This document shows positions 11,356 through 23,577 of a stretch of DNA of 64,000 nt, piece by piece. Each line of letters starts with the position of its first letter. Position 1 is the first letter of the stretch. The stretch spans positions 62,001 to 126,000 of the forward strand of contig JAMFTG010000170.1 in NCBI GenBank assembly GCA_023974075.1. Reading direction: 5' to 3'. The notes under the pieces were generated by a model that made no database searches, had not been told where the DNA came from, and was given only the letters and a program-made list of their open reading frames with translations. The DNA is from Chaenocephalus aceratus (taxonomy: Eukaryota > Chordata > Actinopteri > Perciformes > Channichthyidae). The translations under genes and the position numbers were made by a program.

Positions 11356-11359
11356 TGCA

Positions 11360-13090
11360 TCTCACATACACAAGTTGCCTTAGCGACAAGAGGCAGATAT
11401 GAAATCTCCCCTCTACACAATATAATATTTGCAAGTATGGAGTAGTGGCTGATGTTTTAGTCAGAAACAGGTAAACTGTAGTGTAACACGTACTACTAAT
11501 AACTTGAGTGCGAGTAAGTTACGTATTTGCACTGAGACCGTATATCAACGCAGCCTCTGTCGGTCTTCTCACTCGCACTTTCTCGCCACATCTGGCCGAA
11601 CAATGAAACCTAGCCAAAGTAGCTAGATAGCATTATACATAGAGCTGCTAATGCTATCAATATAATGCGGATTGAAGAATGATGGTCACAGAAAAGAGTG
11701 GAAGCTACATTAAGTTAAGATAAAATAAATATAATAAAAAAGAAGAACGGCTTAAAGGAAAAATAATTGTCATCCAGGCAGCTAAACTCAAACAATAGTT
11801 AGCTGTTCAACATTGGCAAAACATATTTATTTAAGTTTAAAAATATGTATTTAGTCCCCTAGCTTGCTCACATTATCACAATATATCTGCTCACTTTGTT
11901 AAAAACGTTTTTGTTTCTGTAACTTACCTACAGTTAGCTCTCCTCCGCTGACATCCTCCACCGCAGCCAGAGGTGAAATGGCAGTTGGGACATTTGATGG
12001 ACAGTTGGAAAATGATACATTTGAAATAACTCAACCGTGATTGGGCAGGACAGTGCCCAATGTTAGCCCAGTGTTCAGTCAAAACTAATGTGTTGACTAT
12101 GTGCATTTTTATTTTTTCTAAGTACACACATGTGTGTAAAATAGTTCAGAAATGACACTGAATGTGTTGAATTGCCTTTGACACAGCAGTGTGTTTAAAA
12201 AAAAAAAATAACACATTAATTCTAGGAGTGTAATACTTTTACAAACACTATGGTAATAATATGCATTCATTATGACCATATTACTATAGGAGTGGTCTAT
12301 AGTGTGTTCAAAAAACAACTATACAGAAACACTATATATTATACTATAGTTATAATATTTAAAATAATATAGGAATACTACGAAGATCTAGATACATAGT
12401 ATCACTGTTGAAATATTATAGGGCTACTAGCTAGTAAAATGGCACTACAGAAAAGACTATAGTAATACGATAGCTGGTGAAAAATACTATAGAACTCTAC
12501 AAACTTACTATAGGATACTATACAACTCTTATAGTATACTATAGTAATATATAGTTCATTTTCGTAAGGGCATGTCCGCGATTGTGGCCTCCCCTTAACA
12601 AATAAAGTAAACAACGTAACAAATAAACAAATCTAAGCTTTTGTATTGGTTGTAATTTACATGGATACATTTGAATGGTGTGACAATGTCCTATGATTGG
12701 GTTAAAATGTACATATTCTTCCTGTTATGTCTGCCTGCTTTATTTTACCTTGTGCAAAGTAACCTGCTGCTCCATCGAAATCAGTCGCATTGACCCGAAG
12801 ACACATTTTGAGTTGTATACACTGTTGGAAAGAGGAGATTCCGAGCTTTCTAATGATATCACTGATATCATATCAGGATTGTTTTTATACTCCAAACATT
12901 AAGCAAAATATGTCACATTAGCGTATATAATGACTAAGTCATCATTTTGAGAAAAAGGCCTTCAAAGTGGTCCTCTTCTCTGGATCGATCTGATTGATTA
13001 GCGGAGCAAATGATCAAAATACTACGGAGGGAAGATATTTTCGTTTGGATTACTGGTCTGGGGGAAACTCGCGAGTGTGTGTGTATACGC
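11360..13090. other. Gene-free AT-rich sequence with many TACTATAG motifs
   Basis: No gene recognised. Between about 12180 and 12565 the palindromic-like TACTATAG/CTATAGTA recurs many times around variants of ATATAGTAATA, suggesting decayed non-autonomous element sequence. The remainder shows no structure I can assign. Confidence 0.3.
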
Positions 13091-13099
13091 GTGTGTTTG

Positions 13100-15230
13100 T
13101 GTATTTTGTGTACACCGGCTGTTGTTATGCCTGCTGTGACGTTCATTTCATTTCATTTCATTTCATTTCATTTCATTTCAAACCTTTATTTATCAGATTG
13201 GTCCCATTGAGATCATAGATCTCTTTTCAAGGGAGACCTGCACGTTAAGTTACTCCGTTCCCCGCTTGTAATTATGCCGAAGCTTCAAAGTTGTATTTAT
13301 CATCTGAATTTGCCGAAACAAAGTTTCATATTCTGAATGCTAAGACTTTGTTTAATTGAAATCAGATTAAAAAACAAACTGTAACGGACCCTGCCGTGTT
13401 ATCTATGATTACTATACGCCTTACATTCATCATTTCAGTGGGAGGGAGGGGGAGCGGCGCTGAGGAAGAGCAGAGGCAAGCGAAACTGTCTTCTTTCCTT
13501 ACAAGCTTCAAAAATGCCTGTAGCTAATGAGATTGAATATAACAATAAAAAATAACAAAATATAGCCGACACAACTAGATCAGATGGCGTTCTTTTTAGA
13601 TGTGACTTTAGAGTAAGGGGAATTATTGAAACGGGATTTGTACAGTGTTCCGCGCAGTGTAACGTGTGTGTTTGTATATTTTAGCGTTTGTGTGTTGTAT
13701 TGTGTTTGTTTCCTGGGGAAAACACTCACGAGAAACACCGGCTGTTGTTATGCCTGCAGTGACGTAAAGTTATTCCATTCTCTGCTTGTAATTATGCCGT
13801 TACAAGCTTCAAAGTTGTATTTATCATCTGAATTTGCCGAAACAAGTTTAATATTTTGAAAGCTAAGACTTTGTTTAATTGAAATCAGATTAAAAAACTG
13901 TAACGGACCCTGCCGTGTTATCTGATTACTATACGCTTACATTCATAATTTCAGTGGGAGGGAGGGGGAGCGGCGCTGTGGAAGAGCAGAGTGGCACGTG
14001 AGAGGCGAGCTGTCATCTTCCCTTTACAACAGGGGTGGGGAACCTTTTTCCTCTCAAGGGCCATTTCAATTTTTCAACATCCTCCGAGGGCCGTACAAAT
14101 GATTGACCTCTGCTTAAAAATCACAGCACATTCATTCGGCCTTTCTTTCATGCTGTGCAAAGAAAAAGCAACCTCTTAATCCAGATATCTCACCATGACT
14201 CGCGCATGCATGCACGTGCACGGAGTGGCATGAAATGTGTGCAAATGTATTTAGTTTCCTATCCATGTGGACATGATTTAAGTGGGGGGGGGACCTAACC
14301 TCCCCTAGGGCGGTCCAGGGGGGCTTGCTCAGGAAGAAGATTTTTTTTTAAATATTGAAGTTGAAAGCATCAATCTGGTGCACTTTGAGAGCAAATGAAG
14401 AGATCTATGGAAACATCTCTCAACACCATATGAAACAGAACTGGAAGCAGATTTTTCTTTATGGATGTTTTACAAATCACTCTCCTTTCAAACTGTATTC
14501 TTGTTTATTAATAACAACTTTTTTTTACTGTCATATAGTATTTTATAGCTGTTTACTTTATTCTCTTGTTTTTTTATAACTATAATGATCATATAAAGAT
14601 GTGCCTTTACCTCACTGGTTGGAGAAAAAGCTTCTTATATCGTTAGCATAGCTAGCTAACCAGATGCTAATAACAACACAGTTATTGACTGTATGATCAG
14701 AATGACAGATGCACAGATCGCGACTGGGCTTTCAACTAAAGACACAGCCACGCAAAAAACTGCAGCATGTGTACGGACTTATAGGTACTGCAATTTTTTG
14801 AAGTCCCGGAGCGACGTTCTGGTGCTCTCCGTCAGCACTGCACCCCTGTCAAACGAGACATATACCACGTGATGACACGTTAGGCTCGTGTTGTGTTCAA
14901 GGACCATGGACCGTTGGCAGGAAAAAACAGGCACTCGCTTGTTTAATTATTTTGCGGTCTACATTTCTTTAATTTTTTTCTTTTTTGCGTGTGTTTAATA
15001 AATTACCCTCGAGGGCCAAACCAAATGGTCTCGCGGGCCGTATTACGGCCCGGGGGCCAGAAGTTCCCCACCCCTGCTTTACAAGCTTCAAAATGCTGTA
15101 GCTAATGAGATGGAATATAACAATAAAAAATAACAAAATATACACAGCTAGATCAAATTGCGTTTTAGATGTGACTTTAGAGAAGAGGGAATTATTGAAA
15201 CGGGATTTGTCCACGGCATCCGCCGCTGCG
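13100..15230 (+). repeat. Tandem duplication of a ~550-bp segment, second copy split by a hAT
   Basis: Copy A (about 13110-13645) and copy B (about 13730-14029, resuming 15077-15215) share ACACCGGCTGTTGTTATGCC, TGTAACGGACCCTGCCGTG, GTGGGAGGGAGGGGGAGCGG and AATTATTGAAACGGGATTTG in the same order. Copy A alone carries an insertion at about 13143-13243: (TTTCA)n plus a CCTTTATTTATCAGATTGG-type repeat tail. Copy B alone carries the hAT at 14030-15076. Confidence 0.8.
14030..15076. mobile_element. hAT element, 1047 bp, with perfect 8-bp target duplication
   Basis: Termini CAGGGGTGGGGAACCT at the left and AGTTCCCCACCCCTG at the right are inverted. CTTTACAA flanks both sides (14022-14029 and 15077-15084). 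No intact transposase is visible, so it is non-autonomous. Removing it restores copy B of the local duplication. Confidence 0.92.
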
Positions 15231-15299
15231 AAAATGTGGGGCAGGGCTGAAAAGTGGGGGGGGGGGCAATGGCCCCCTGGCCCCCCCGCTTACGGCGCC

Positions 15300-15432
15300 C
15301 CTTGCGTAGAAGTACTCAGATCTGCTTCTAAATAAAAGTAGAAGTACTCAGATCTGCTTCTAAGGTAAAAGTAGAAGTACTCAGATCCTGTAGTTGAGTA
15401 AAAGTAGAAGTACTCAAATCTTGTACTTGAGT
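15300..15432. repeat. AAAGTAGAAGTACTCAGATCT repeat
   Basis: About four near-tandem units containing AGTAGAAGTACTCAGATC. The same motif recurs near 59040-59130 and 63880-64000. A G/C run precedes it at 15255-15300. Confidence 0.8.
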
Positions 15433-17010
15433 AATAGTAATAATAACTTTATTTATATAGCACCTTTCATACAGGGGATTGCAGTTCAAAGTGCTTCACA
15501 TCAGTAAAAAATAAGACATAAAATCAGTGTAAAAACAAGCAGCAAGAGCAAAGCATAAAATGGGATAAAATAATAAAAAATAAAAACATGGGGAATAAAA
15601 CATAGAGAAATAGTGCAATGTCAATCACAGAGAATAGTGCAGTATAATAGTGTACAGTCAGTAAAATGCTTTGGTAAAGAGATTTAAAAATGCCTGATGT
15701 ATTGGCTTCCCTAATATTGTTGGGTAAAGTGTTCCACAGTTTTGGGGCGTAGTTTACAAAGGCTGCATCACCGATCTTCTTATGACTCTTTCTGGTGACC
15801 TCTAATAGACCTGCATCTGATGATCGCAGTGTTCTGGCGGGTGTGTAGTTCATTAGAGAGTCAGCAATGTAGCTGGGTCCTTGTCCATTTAGAGCTTTGT
15901 ATGTGAGGAGAAGCACCTTCAAATCAATTCTAGAAGTTACAGGAAGCCAGTGGAGAGTAGCTAAGACAGGACTAATGTGTTCCCTTCCTTTTGGTATTCG
16001 TCAGTAGTCTAGCTGCAGAGTTTTGAATGAGCTGGAGTCTAGCTTTCTTGGGGAGACCAGTGAATAGTGCATTGCAGTAGTCTAGATATAAAAGCAAGAA
16101 TTAGCTTCTCTGCATCATTTTGATTTATGAATGGTCTTACCTTTGCTATGTTTCTGAGATGAAAGAAAGCTATTTTGGTCACTTTGTTTAAATGGGCGTT
16201 GAAGTTCAAATCTGAGTCCAGGATGACACCGAGACTTGTCACCTCCGGTTTAATCCAAGTGGTTAAACTTCCTAGATTATTTGTTAGCATCTCTCTTTTT
16301 GATTTGGGGCCGACAAGTAGGACTTCAGTTTTGTCCTCATTCAATTTAAGAAAGTTATCGTTCATCCATGTGTTTATTGCTGTCAGGCAGTTGGTAATGG
16401 AGTTTATGGCTGTCACATCATTTGGTTCAGCGGATATGTACAATTGTGTATCATCCGCATGGCTGTGGAAATCTATACCATGCTCTCTGATGATGTCGCC
16501 GAGCGGTAACACATAGAGAGAAAAGAGTAATGGGCCTAAGCAGCTGCCTTGTGGAACCCCGTAGCGGCTCTCATATTTCTCTGATGTATGGCCTCCTGGA
16601 CTAATATAGAACATCCTTCCTCTGATATATGCTTTGATCCAGTTCAACACGCAACTAGAGAAACCAATAAGCTTTTCAAGTCGATTTATTAGGATGTTGT
16701 GATCAATAGTATCAAAAGCTGCACTGAGATCTAATAGGATAAGGATGGAGATTTTATTTGCATCAGAGTTGAGTCTGAGGTCACTAATTACCTGTGAGTG
16801 CAGTTTCCGTACTGTGGTATCTTCTGAAACCTGACAGAAACACTTCTAAGATGTTGTTTTCTTTCAGATAGGAATTGATTTGGACTGAGACAATTCTTTC
16901 CAATATTTGACTGATAAAAGGTAGATTTGATATGCTCTGTGGTTTGCTACTGTGTTGTTATCCAGTTTAGGTTTCTTTAATAGAGGCTTTACAACAGCTG
17001 TTTTAACAAC
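15433..17010 (-). mobile_element. L2-like LINE, 5'-truncated, decayed reverse transcriptase
   Basis: On the - strand the sequence encodes reverse transcriptase: SGFRRYHSTETAL near 16820, YGVPQGSCLGPLLFSLYV and the catalytic block FHSHADDTQLY in the 16650-16039 frame, then NLGSLTTWIKPEVTSLGVI. The C-terminal block LTYKALNGQGPSYI..APKLWNTLP lies at 15922-15524. These are motifs of the L2/CR1 group. Stops and frame changes separate the blocks, and the endonuclease is missing through truncation near 17010. The 3' end (15433) has the usual CTTTATTTATATAGCACCTT tail. Confidence 0.85.
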
Positions 17011-17029
17011 ACATCCTCACTCCCAGGTC

Positions 17030-17490
17030 GGCCTATGTTGACGTTATGTCAAGTCCCCTGCCGGCTTTTTCCAACGCAAGGGGGGGGGCCTTAGAGTCCA
17101 TTTTCAACGCAAGGGGGGGGCCTTAGCGTCCATTTTCAGCTTTCCGGGATGTCCATATGCTTCTATGGACGCTCATGGAAGCACGGCATTCGTTTGTGTC
17201 GACTGCCCTTAAAGGCAATGAGAGCGTCCATTCTCATTGGATAACGGAGAATTGTACACCCGGAAGTAAGTATTCCCTTACTGTCGATTGATTTTACAGT
17301 GATATCTGCTACTCATCGACTAAAAAACACCAATTATCCTTGTTAATTACACAACATCGATTGGTTTAATTGTGTGCAATGCTTTTGTATTTTCCCCTTC
17401 GATTCGGAGAAACAAATAAATTTTTTCGGAGTTTTAGGATGGCCGAAGACACTACACTACCCAGAATCCTCAGCTATCGTGTCCTACACC
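17030..17490 (+). repeat. Interspersed element, copy 1 (+)
   Basis: 17260-17490 (ACTGTCGATTGATTTTACAG .. ACTACCCAGAATCCTCAGC) recurs inverted at 19075-19330 and again near 21797-22040. Upstream, a short unit CAACGCAAGGGGGGGGCCTTAG is duplicated at about 17073 and 17106. Confidence 0.75.
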
Positions 17491-17494
17491 CCCC

Positions 17495-17830
17495 CCCCCC
17501 CCCCTTAGGTCACAGGCTCCTCCAACAGTGCTACGCAATAAAACAGATACACAGAAAAAATAGTGAAATAGTGCAATAAGAGTCTATATACAAGTGATTG
17601 GAATATGATATATTAGATAAATAATTTCTAAGTAGCAGCCAGATGAATGTTATTTCTAAGTTCAGGTGTTTAATAGTCTTCTGGCCTGTGGGATGAAGCT
17701 GTCTCTGTGTCTGGTGGTTTTAGTCCGGATGCTGTGGTACCGCCTGCCAGACTGCAGCAGACAGAACAGTTTGTGGCTGGGGTGATGGTGGTCTTTTATA
17801 ATCCTGAGGGCTTTCTTTAAGGTTAACCTG
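17495..17830 (-). mobile_element. LINE 3' end (C-terminus IRTKTTRHRDSFIP)
   Basis: The - strand at about 17825-17670 encodes the LINE C-terminal signature [20 protein letters not shown] followed by a stop. A 3' UTR containing GTCACAGGCTCCTCCAACAGT follows (a related stretch sits at 18190). A second copy of the same tail is in HESX1 intron 3. Confidence 0.65.
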
Positions 17831-19070
17831 GTATTTTTACTCCACTACATTTATTTTAGTTACTTTACAGATTTGGATTAATGATGTGAAATATAAACAA
17901 CCCTTAAATCAGACTTTAGTTACACCTGAGTGAAATTCAGTGAAGGTGATTGTCAAGTGCCAACAATCAGGAGAGATATTTGATAGTTGGTGCTTGAGAA
18001 GACTAAATATTTATCTGCAGATCCGTTTAAAGCATATTCATTACTCGTTATTCTCTAATAGTTCATTAAAGACGGTATATAATTGCTATTTTGCACATCC
18101 CTTTCAAGATTTCAAGATTTCAAGATTTTCTAACGTTTATTGACATATCAATACACAACAGTGTAGTTATGCAATGAATGGAAAACTTGGGTCACAGGTT
18201 CCTCAACAGTGCTTTACAAGACATCTATCAATATGTGTGTATCCACCATTAAACTGTCATATTCTGCACATTTCTTTAAATAAAGCCTTATTAGTTAGCA
18301 CATCCTCCTATCAGGCACTAAACTGTTTTACTCTGGATATCATTTGAGTATCTTCTTGATATTTATATTCTATATTATATAATTGACCTTCTACTTTCCC
18401 ACTATTTTGTATGTACTCTTAATATTTAAATGTTTTCATAAAATATAACACATTCAAAAGTGCTTTACAAAAATGAAAGACATTAAGAAAAAGGCATTTT
18501 AAACAGTCATTAAAATCAACACAATCTTCCTGCATTGCAATTACTCTAAACGTGCAATAACGTGCTTTAACCAGTAGGTGGTTTGGGTTAAGTCAAGTCA
18601 AGTCAAGTTTCAGTGTTAACAAAATAAAATATTTCCGGTTTAGTTTACGACGAATATTATTTTGTTATTGTTTTGATATTTGTAACACAAAAGCGATGGA
18701 AAAAACCCATAGCAACAAAAAAAAGATGGTCTTAACATGACCCAGTCGTCTAATAGTTAATAAAAAACAATAATATCAAAACAAAATATTACTACTAACT
18801 TTATTGTGAAATTAAAAAGAACGGTAAAAGAATAGTTTCCGGTCTATTCTGATGCCCGATCTCTGTAGATAAATAAAGAACTACGACAGATGTGTAATAT
18901 TTAATGCAGCCAAACCATGTATTACAATGCATTCATGTGATGACTTTCAAAGAGTAAAGCAAGCACTGCTGAATAAAGTATGATTTTCTCTTTTACGAAA
19001 CGGTTTTTTATATGGAATGCAGTTGGAGGTCAACCAATCAAAGAGCTTGAGGACTGATCACAGGGTTGTC
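17831..19070. other. Gene-free, repeat-poor stretch
   Basis: No gene seen. It holds a (CAAGATTT)-like triplet repeat near 18107-18127, a short AGTCA run near 18592-18607 and scattered element fragments. Confidence 0.4.
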
Positions 19071-19074
19071 AGGC

Positions 19075-19330
19075 TAAGCACATGGTGTAGTCCCAAACGA
19101 TAGCTGAGGATTCTGGGTAGTGTAGTGTCTTCTGCCGTCCAAAAACTCCGAAAAAATATTTGTTCTCCGAATCGAAGGGGGAAAATACAAAAGCATTGCA
19201 CACAATTCAAACCAATCAATGTTGTGTAATGAACAAGGATAATCTGGTGTTTTTTAGTCGATGAGTAGTGCAGATATCTCTGTAAAATCAATCGACAGTA
19301 AGGAGAATAGGCTACTTACTTCCGGGTGTA
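19075..19330 (-). repeat. Interspersed element, copy 2 (inverted relative to copy 1)
   Basis: Reverse complement of 17260-17490 with scattered differences (GATAGCTGAGGATTCTGGGT .. TCGACAGTAAGGAG .. CTTCCGGGTGTA). Together with copy 1 it makes a 230-bp inverted pair spanning about 1.6 kb. Confidence 0.8.
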
Positions 19331-19837
19331 ACATTCTCCGTTATCCAATGGGAATGGACGCTCGTAATACAATACAGGGGACATGATCATTATCTTTTAA
19401 ATAACGTTAACTAAAGGGAACAATCTATTGGACACAGCTGAAGCTCTGGCCTTCCTTAAAAACTAACTAATCTAATAAAATCACAGTTGCATTACACACA
19501 ATGCACTGTTTTTTGAGAACACAAATTCGTAACTAATGTAATTTTTACATTCTGACGAAAAATAAAAAAATTATGAATACAAATAAAATAAAAGAAGCCT
19601 CCCGTGAGTTACTGCAAGCTATAAAGTAGATTTAAAAAACGTTGTATAGAATAAAAGCTCACTGTGGGACGTTGTAGAAATGCGTGTGTGCACCACGACA
19701 AAGGAGCCTCATTCACTTTACATTGGGATTGTTTTGCGTGGTGCCGACACGTAAATGTAACAAAGTTTGTGACTCCACCACGCATTGTGGTGTTAAGGAG
19801 TCGTGGTGGAGTCACGCATTCTGGTGAGATCAGGTTG
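19331..19837. other. Unassigned sequence with a 14-bp hairpin
   Basis: GTGACTCCACCACG (19769-19782) and its exact complement CGTGGTGGAGTCAC (19802-19815) form a stem. No gene is visible. Confidence 0.5.
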
Positions 19838-20487
19838 ACTTTTCTCCTGAGTGCCGTGGTTCATTGCTTATTAATGTGTTTCAGCGGCATTTACCGACCG
19901 CTGCAGTGCTGCTCGTCAACCGGAGTTTATTCTCCCGGCAGCGGCCGCTGTGAAGTATTCACTATATGACTGTAACACAAGCAGCTGATAAATATCCCCA
20001 ATTCCCCATAAGTGAATGTGTTTCAGTATGAATTGATGCTGTTTGGCATCACAACGCTGTTACGAAAGTTTCTCTGGTATAAAATGGGTGATGTTACCAT
20101 AGCAACCGAAGCTAAACTGACTATCTTCACTACTTATTGCTATCCTATTGTGGCATAAGCCGTTTTCTACAGGCACATTTTACCGGCGTATTTTTCATTA
20201 TGATTCTACTTGTGATAGTCGGGACATGACAACCTGTGCAGCCCATGTATTGAATCCATCCGATAGCTGCTATAATACAAACTAAACGTCTGCCTCTCTC
20301 CACAATGATCAATAACAGTGAACGGATGGTCAAAGTAAGGTACAAATAAACAGAATCACGCGAAGCCTGGTTAGTGTTGCCTGACTTTATAAAGTGTGGT
20401 TTTTTTATAAGTGTGTGGTTGCATTCTAGTCCCTTTGCTCAGCGCTACTGCGTGTTACAACTTGTATTTGCCATACTCGCCATAAAC
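19838..20487 (-). mobile_element. Truncated copy of the 50.7-51.6 kb element, inverted
   Basis: Reverse complement of 50864-51390: CACACTTTATAAAGTCAGGC, the block translating as TLTIRSLLLIIVERGRRL, and the CGGCATTTACCGACCGCTGC block all match. The copy lacks the GGGCTTTCACACCAACG termini and has about 120 bp not present in the other copy. Confidence 0.8.
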
Positions 20488-20877
20488 GTAATCAAAAACA
20501 AGGTATTTAATTAATACTTAGAATATTAATGACTAAAGAAATAGATTTGAAAATGTACAGTAAAGAAACACTCAGCCATGCATGAAATAACAAATCGCTA
20601 AATAATACGGGTAAATGTTTGACCCATGTTGTGCCTTAGAAGTGTAGTGATACAAACATGATTTTTATTCAAAAGTAAGAAAGGGAAAAATGAAAATTAG
20701 AATTGGTGTTGATCAAACAGGTTAATTGAGGAATACCTGGAATCCTGAATGATTAAAGTAATTTATTGCAAAGATATTTACAATTCAAACTAATTCAGAT
20801 CAATTTTGACGCATGTTGGTTGTATGTTGTGTAACAAAGGGTTACCATGACAGCTGTAATGTTCACTCTTTTGACAG

Positions 20878-21513
20878 AGCACCAGTGGACAGCGAGGACA
20901 ATGGAAGAGAAGATGTGATGGCTTTGTGTGGAAAGCTGCTGACGCCAGCCGGTGTCCCTCTCATCAGTCTCTCCAGGCAGCACCCAGCTATTCTTCTTCC
21001 ATCTTTTGATATGTGAGTAATAACTAACATAATATTGAATGTGTTTTAGTAAAGTATTTAAAAATAATAATAATAAGAGTCTGAGTTTGAAAATATGAAC
21101 AACTCTTCATAGAGCCACATCCACAAAGCTTTAAAGTTGTAGGAAGCTGAAGCATTGCATTCGTGCCAGCGCCTAGTTTGTAGTTTCTAAGGTATTAGAA
21201 AGTTGGTTTTTCTGGAAGGTGTTTAGCATTCGATCAATTCCCTTGGGATGCTATCAAGAACTGTTTTACAATCAAGTGTGTGTGTGTGTTTAAGTTTCCA
21301 ACCCTGCTTCAAAGGTCCATCATACAAGATAGGGGATCTATTGGCACTGCTGATAATAACATTCATCATTATGGGTTTTACTAATTGTTTGTATTTTTGT
21401 CCTCTAGGTTGCACTGCCACTCTACAGTAGCGCAGATGGACAGAGGAAACATGATTGGGCCCTCAAGTTTTTTGCAGCCAATATACATTCTCCTACAAAC
21501 TTGGGATAGGAGG
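20878..21513 (+). other. Possible two-exon coding fragment, unrecognised
   Basis: 20878-21012 follows TTTTGACAG and ends at GTGAGT. 21408-21513 follows TTTTGTCCTCTAG and ends at GTGAGT. Joined, the two blocks leave an open frame (VDSEDNGREDVMALCGKLL .. PSFDM, then LHCHSTVAQMDRG). Another frame of the second block also reads protein-like (QRKHDWALKFFAANIHSP). I recognise neither. It may be a transposon gene relic. Confidence 0.25.
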
Positions 21514-21796
21514 GTGAGTGAAACAAGTTTATCCATTGGTTGGAACCTACCATTGTTAGACGTACTAAATCCTGCACAATGCTCCTTCAAATTGACATGT
21601 GACATATGTCCGCCATTTTGTATTTCTGTTATTTTTAGTTGAGAATGTTTTCAAAGGACTCTTAAAAAATGTAGTCTTTGCCGTGGTTCCATTCCATTTT
21701 CAAAGAGCTGTGTGACGCTCAGCGTAACCTTGTCGCACTGCCACTTCCAACCTCTAATCACAGGGCTTGATGACTATCACAAGGTTTGTAAAGCAA

Positions 21797-22040
21797 GGTG
21801 GATGTTGTAGTCCCAAACGATAGCTGGGGATTCTGGGTAGTGTAGTGTCTTCGGAACTGTAGTGTCTAAACTCCTAAAAAACTATTTGTTTCTCTGAATC
21901 GAAGGTTAAAAACACAAAAGCATTGTACTCAATTTAAACCAATTAATATTGTGTAATTAACAAGAATAAACTGATGTTTTTCAGTGGATGAGTAATGCAG
22001 ATATCACTGTGTATTCATTTGACAGTGAGGGAATATATCC
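21797..22040 (-). repeat. Interspersed element, copy 3
   Basis: Same order and orientation as copy 2 (GTCCCAAACGATAGCTGGGG .. GTGTAGTGTCTTC .. TTGTGTAATTAACAAG .. GCAGATATCACTGTG), more diverged, with a short internal duplication of GTAGTGTCT. Confidence 0.75.
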
Positions 22041-22616
22041 GGTTTTATTATGAAAACTTCGAGACCGGAAAAACTGTTTTCACCCACGCTAACTTTACAT
22101 GGAAGCTGCCCCATATACAGTACACGTTCTCCTGGCGAGACCTCAAATCACCTTCGTAAATATCTATCAAACTATAGATCCTACAGATCCACTGGATGTG
22201 GATTCTAAAAGTACAATATACACTTCTCGCTAGAAATCTAACCAAAAAGCATTTTAATGCCAAACTATTGCACAATTAAGGATTTTCCAGAGAGGGTTAT
22301 TTGTGAATAAACGGGAGCATGTTGTTTCTTACACGACCACTAGAGGTGCTACACTTTAAAACGTGGCTATGGGTCGTAATCTAAGCTGCTTAAACAATCG
22401 ACCTATTTGGTAGTTTTTTGTAGGAGGACAGGCTGCTATATTCCCTGGGAATGTGATGCTCCATTACGCATGGTGAAATGGACATGGGTTATTAATTGAG
22501 TAGGTGTGTTTTTGTGCTTCTGGTAACGAACGGACCAGTGGGGCGTGGACTACTTCCTGCTTCGCCCTTAACCCAATAGCGACAGCCTTAGAGGGCGAAG
22601 CCTTATATGATATAGC

Positions 22617-22656
22617 ACTGGGGTTACGTACTGTAACCCAGCTTCTATGAGTATAG
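22617..22656 (+). repeat. 40-bp arm of a perfect long-range inverted repeat (left)
   Basis: This arm is exactly complementary to 24324-24363. Each arm holds an internal palindrome GGGTTAC-GTACT-GTAACCC. A companion motif, AGCGAYAGCCTTAGAGGGC, precedes both sites in the same orientation (22578 and 24300). Confidence 0.9.
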
Positions 22657-23577
22657 AGTGGCGAAGCCCCTCCCCTTCCGGTGGACCTCCATGGGACCTT
22701 ATTTCGAAACAATTATGTATTGAAGTCAATGGAGAGAGAAAGATTATCTTTCGATCCCGTTTGAATTGTGCCACAAATTACACATATGATGTTTGTCAAT
22801 TTAAAAGATAATTTTGCAAGTAAAATTTTTTATAAAATGTGTCGTAAAACTGTGAAGTAACACATTTGTTTGTGTGAAACGCTGAATGAACTACTTCTCT
22901 GGTCTCGCAGAGCAACACACGTCACCAAGATGGCCGTCACTACTGTCTTGTCAACAAAACGATTGGCTACCCTCACTATCACCACAAGGAAACACGTCCT
23001 GAAGAATGTCATGCAAAGCTGCCTTCCTGCCTTTGATTCTCCCTGAACTACCTGGTCTTTTTAATGTTTAATGTCAACCATTTGTGCAGATAGCATGAAG
23101 TAGAAAAGATCGGCGATCGGCGATGCTAGCGTTAGCATTTATCCCCCGGGCTTAAATTGTGTATTATATAATGATCACACCGGTGACAGTACTCTTCAAA
23201 AGGTTCACGAAATATGACTATTACTCTTAACATTTTTGGGTTACTTAATGTTACTTCATATTAAGGCTAATAAAAATGACAAGGCTAAGACTGTAATGCT
23301 AACTAACGTGCTAGCTACTAGCTAGGTAGCTAACTTGATCCAGCCACTCCTGGTCCTCTCATCAGACGGGAAGCGAAAGAACGAGCAAGACCCATTGCTG
23401 GTATGATAACAACCTGGTACTAAGCACACAGGCATCTTGTTAAAGTTATCTTATTTTAGCCAGCGCCATATAGATAGATTATATCTATATGGCGCTGATC
23501 ATAGCTATCTCTTAGTGGAGGAAAACAATTGGATTAAGTCTGTCGGTGCTGCACATGTGCAGTGGGATTACCCAATA

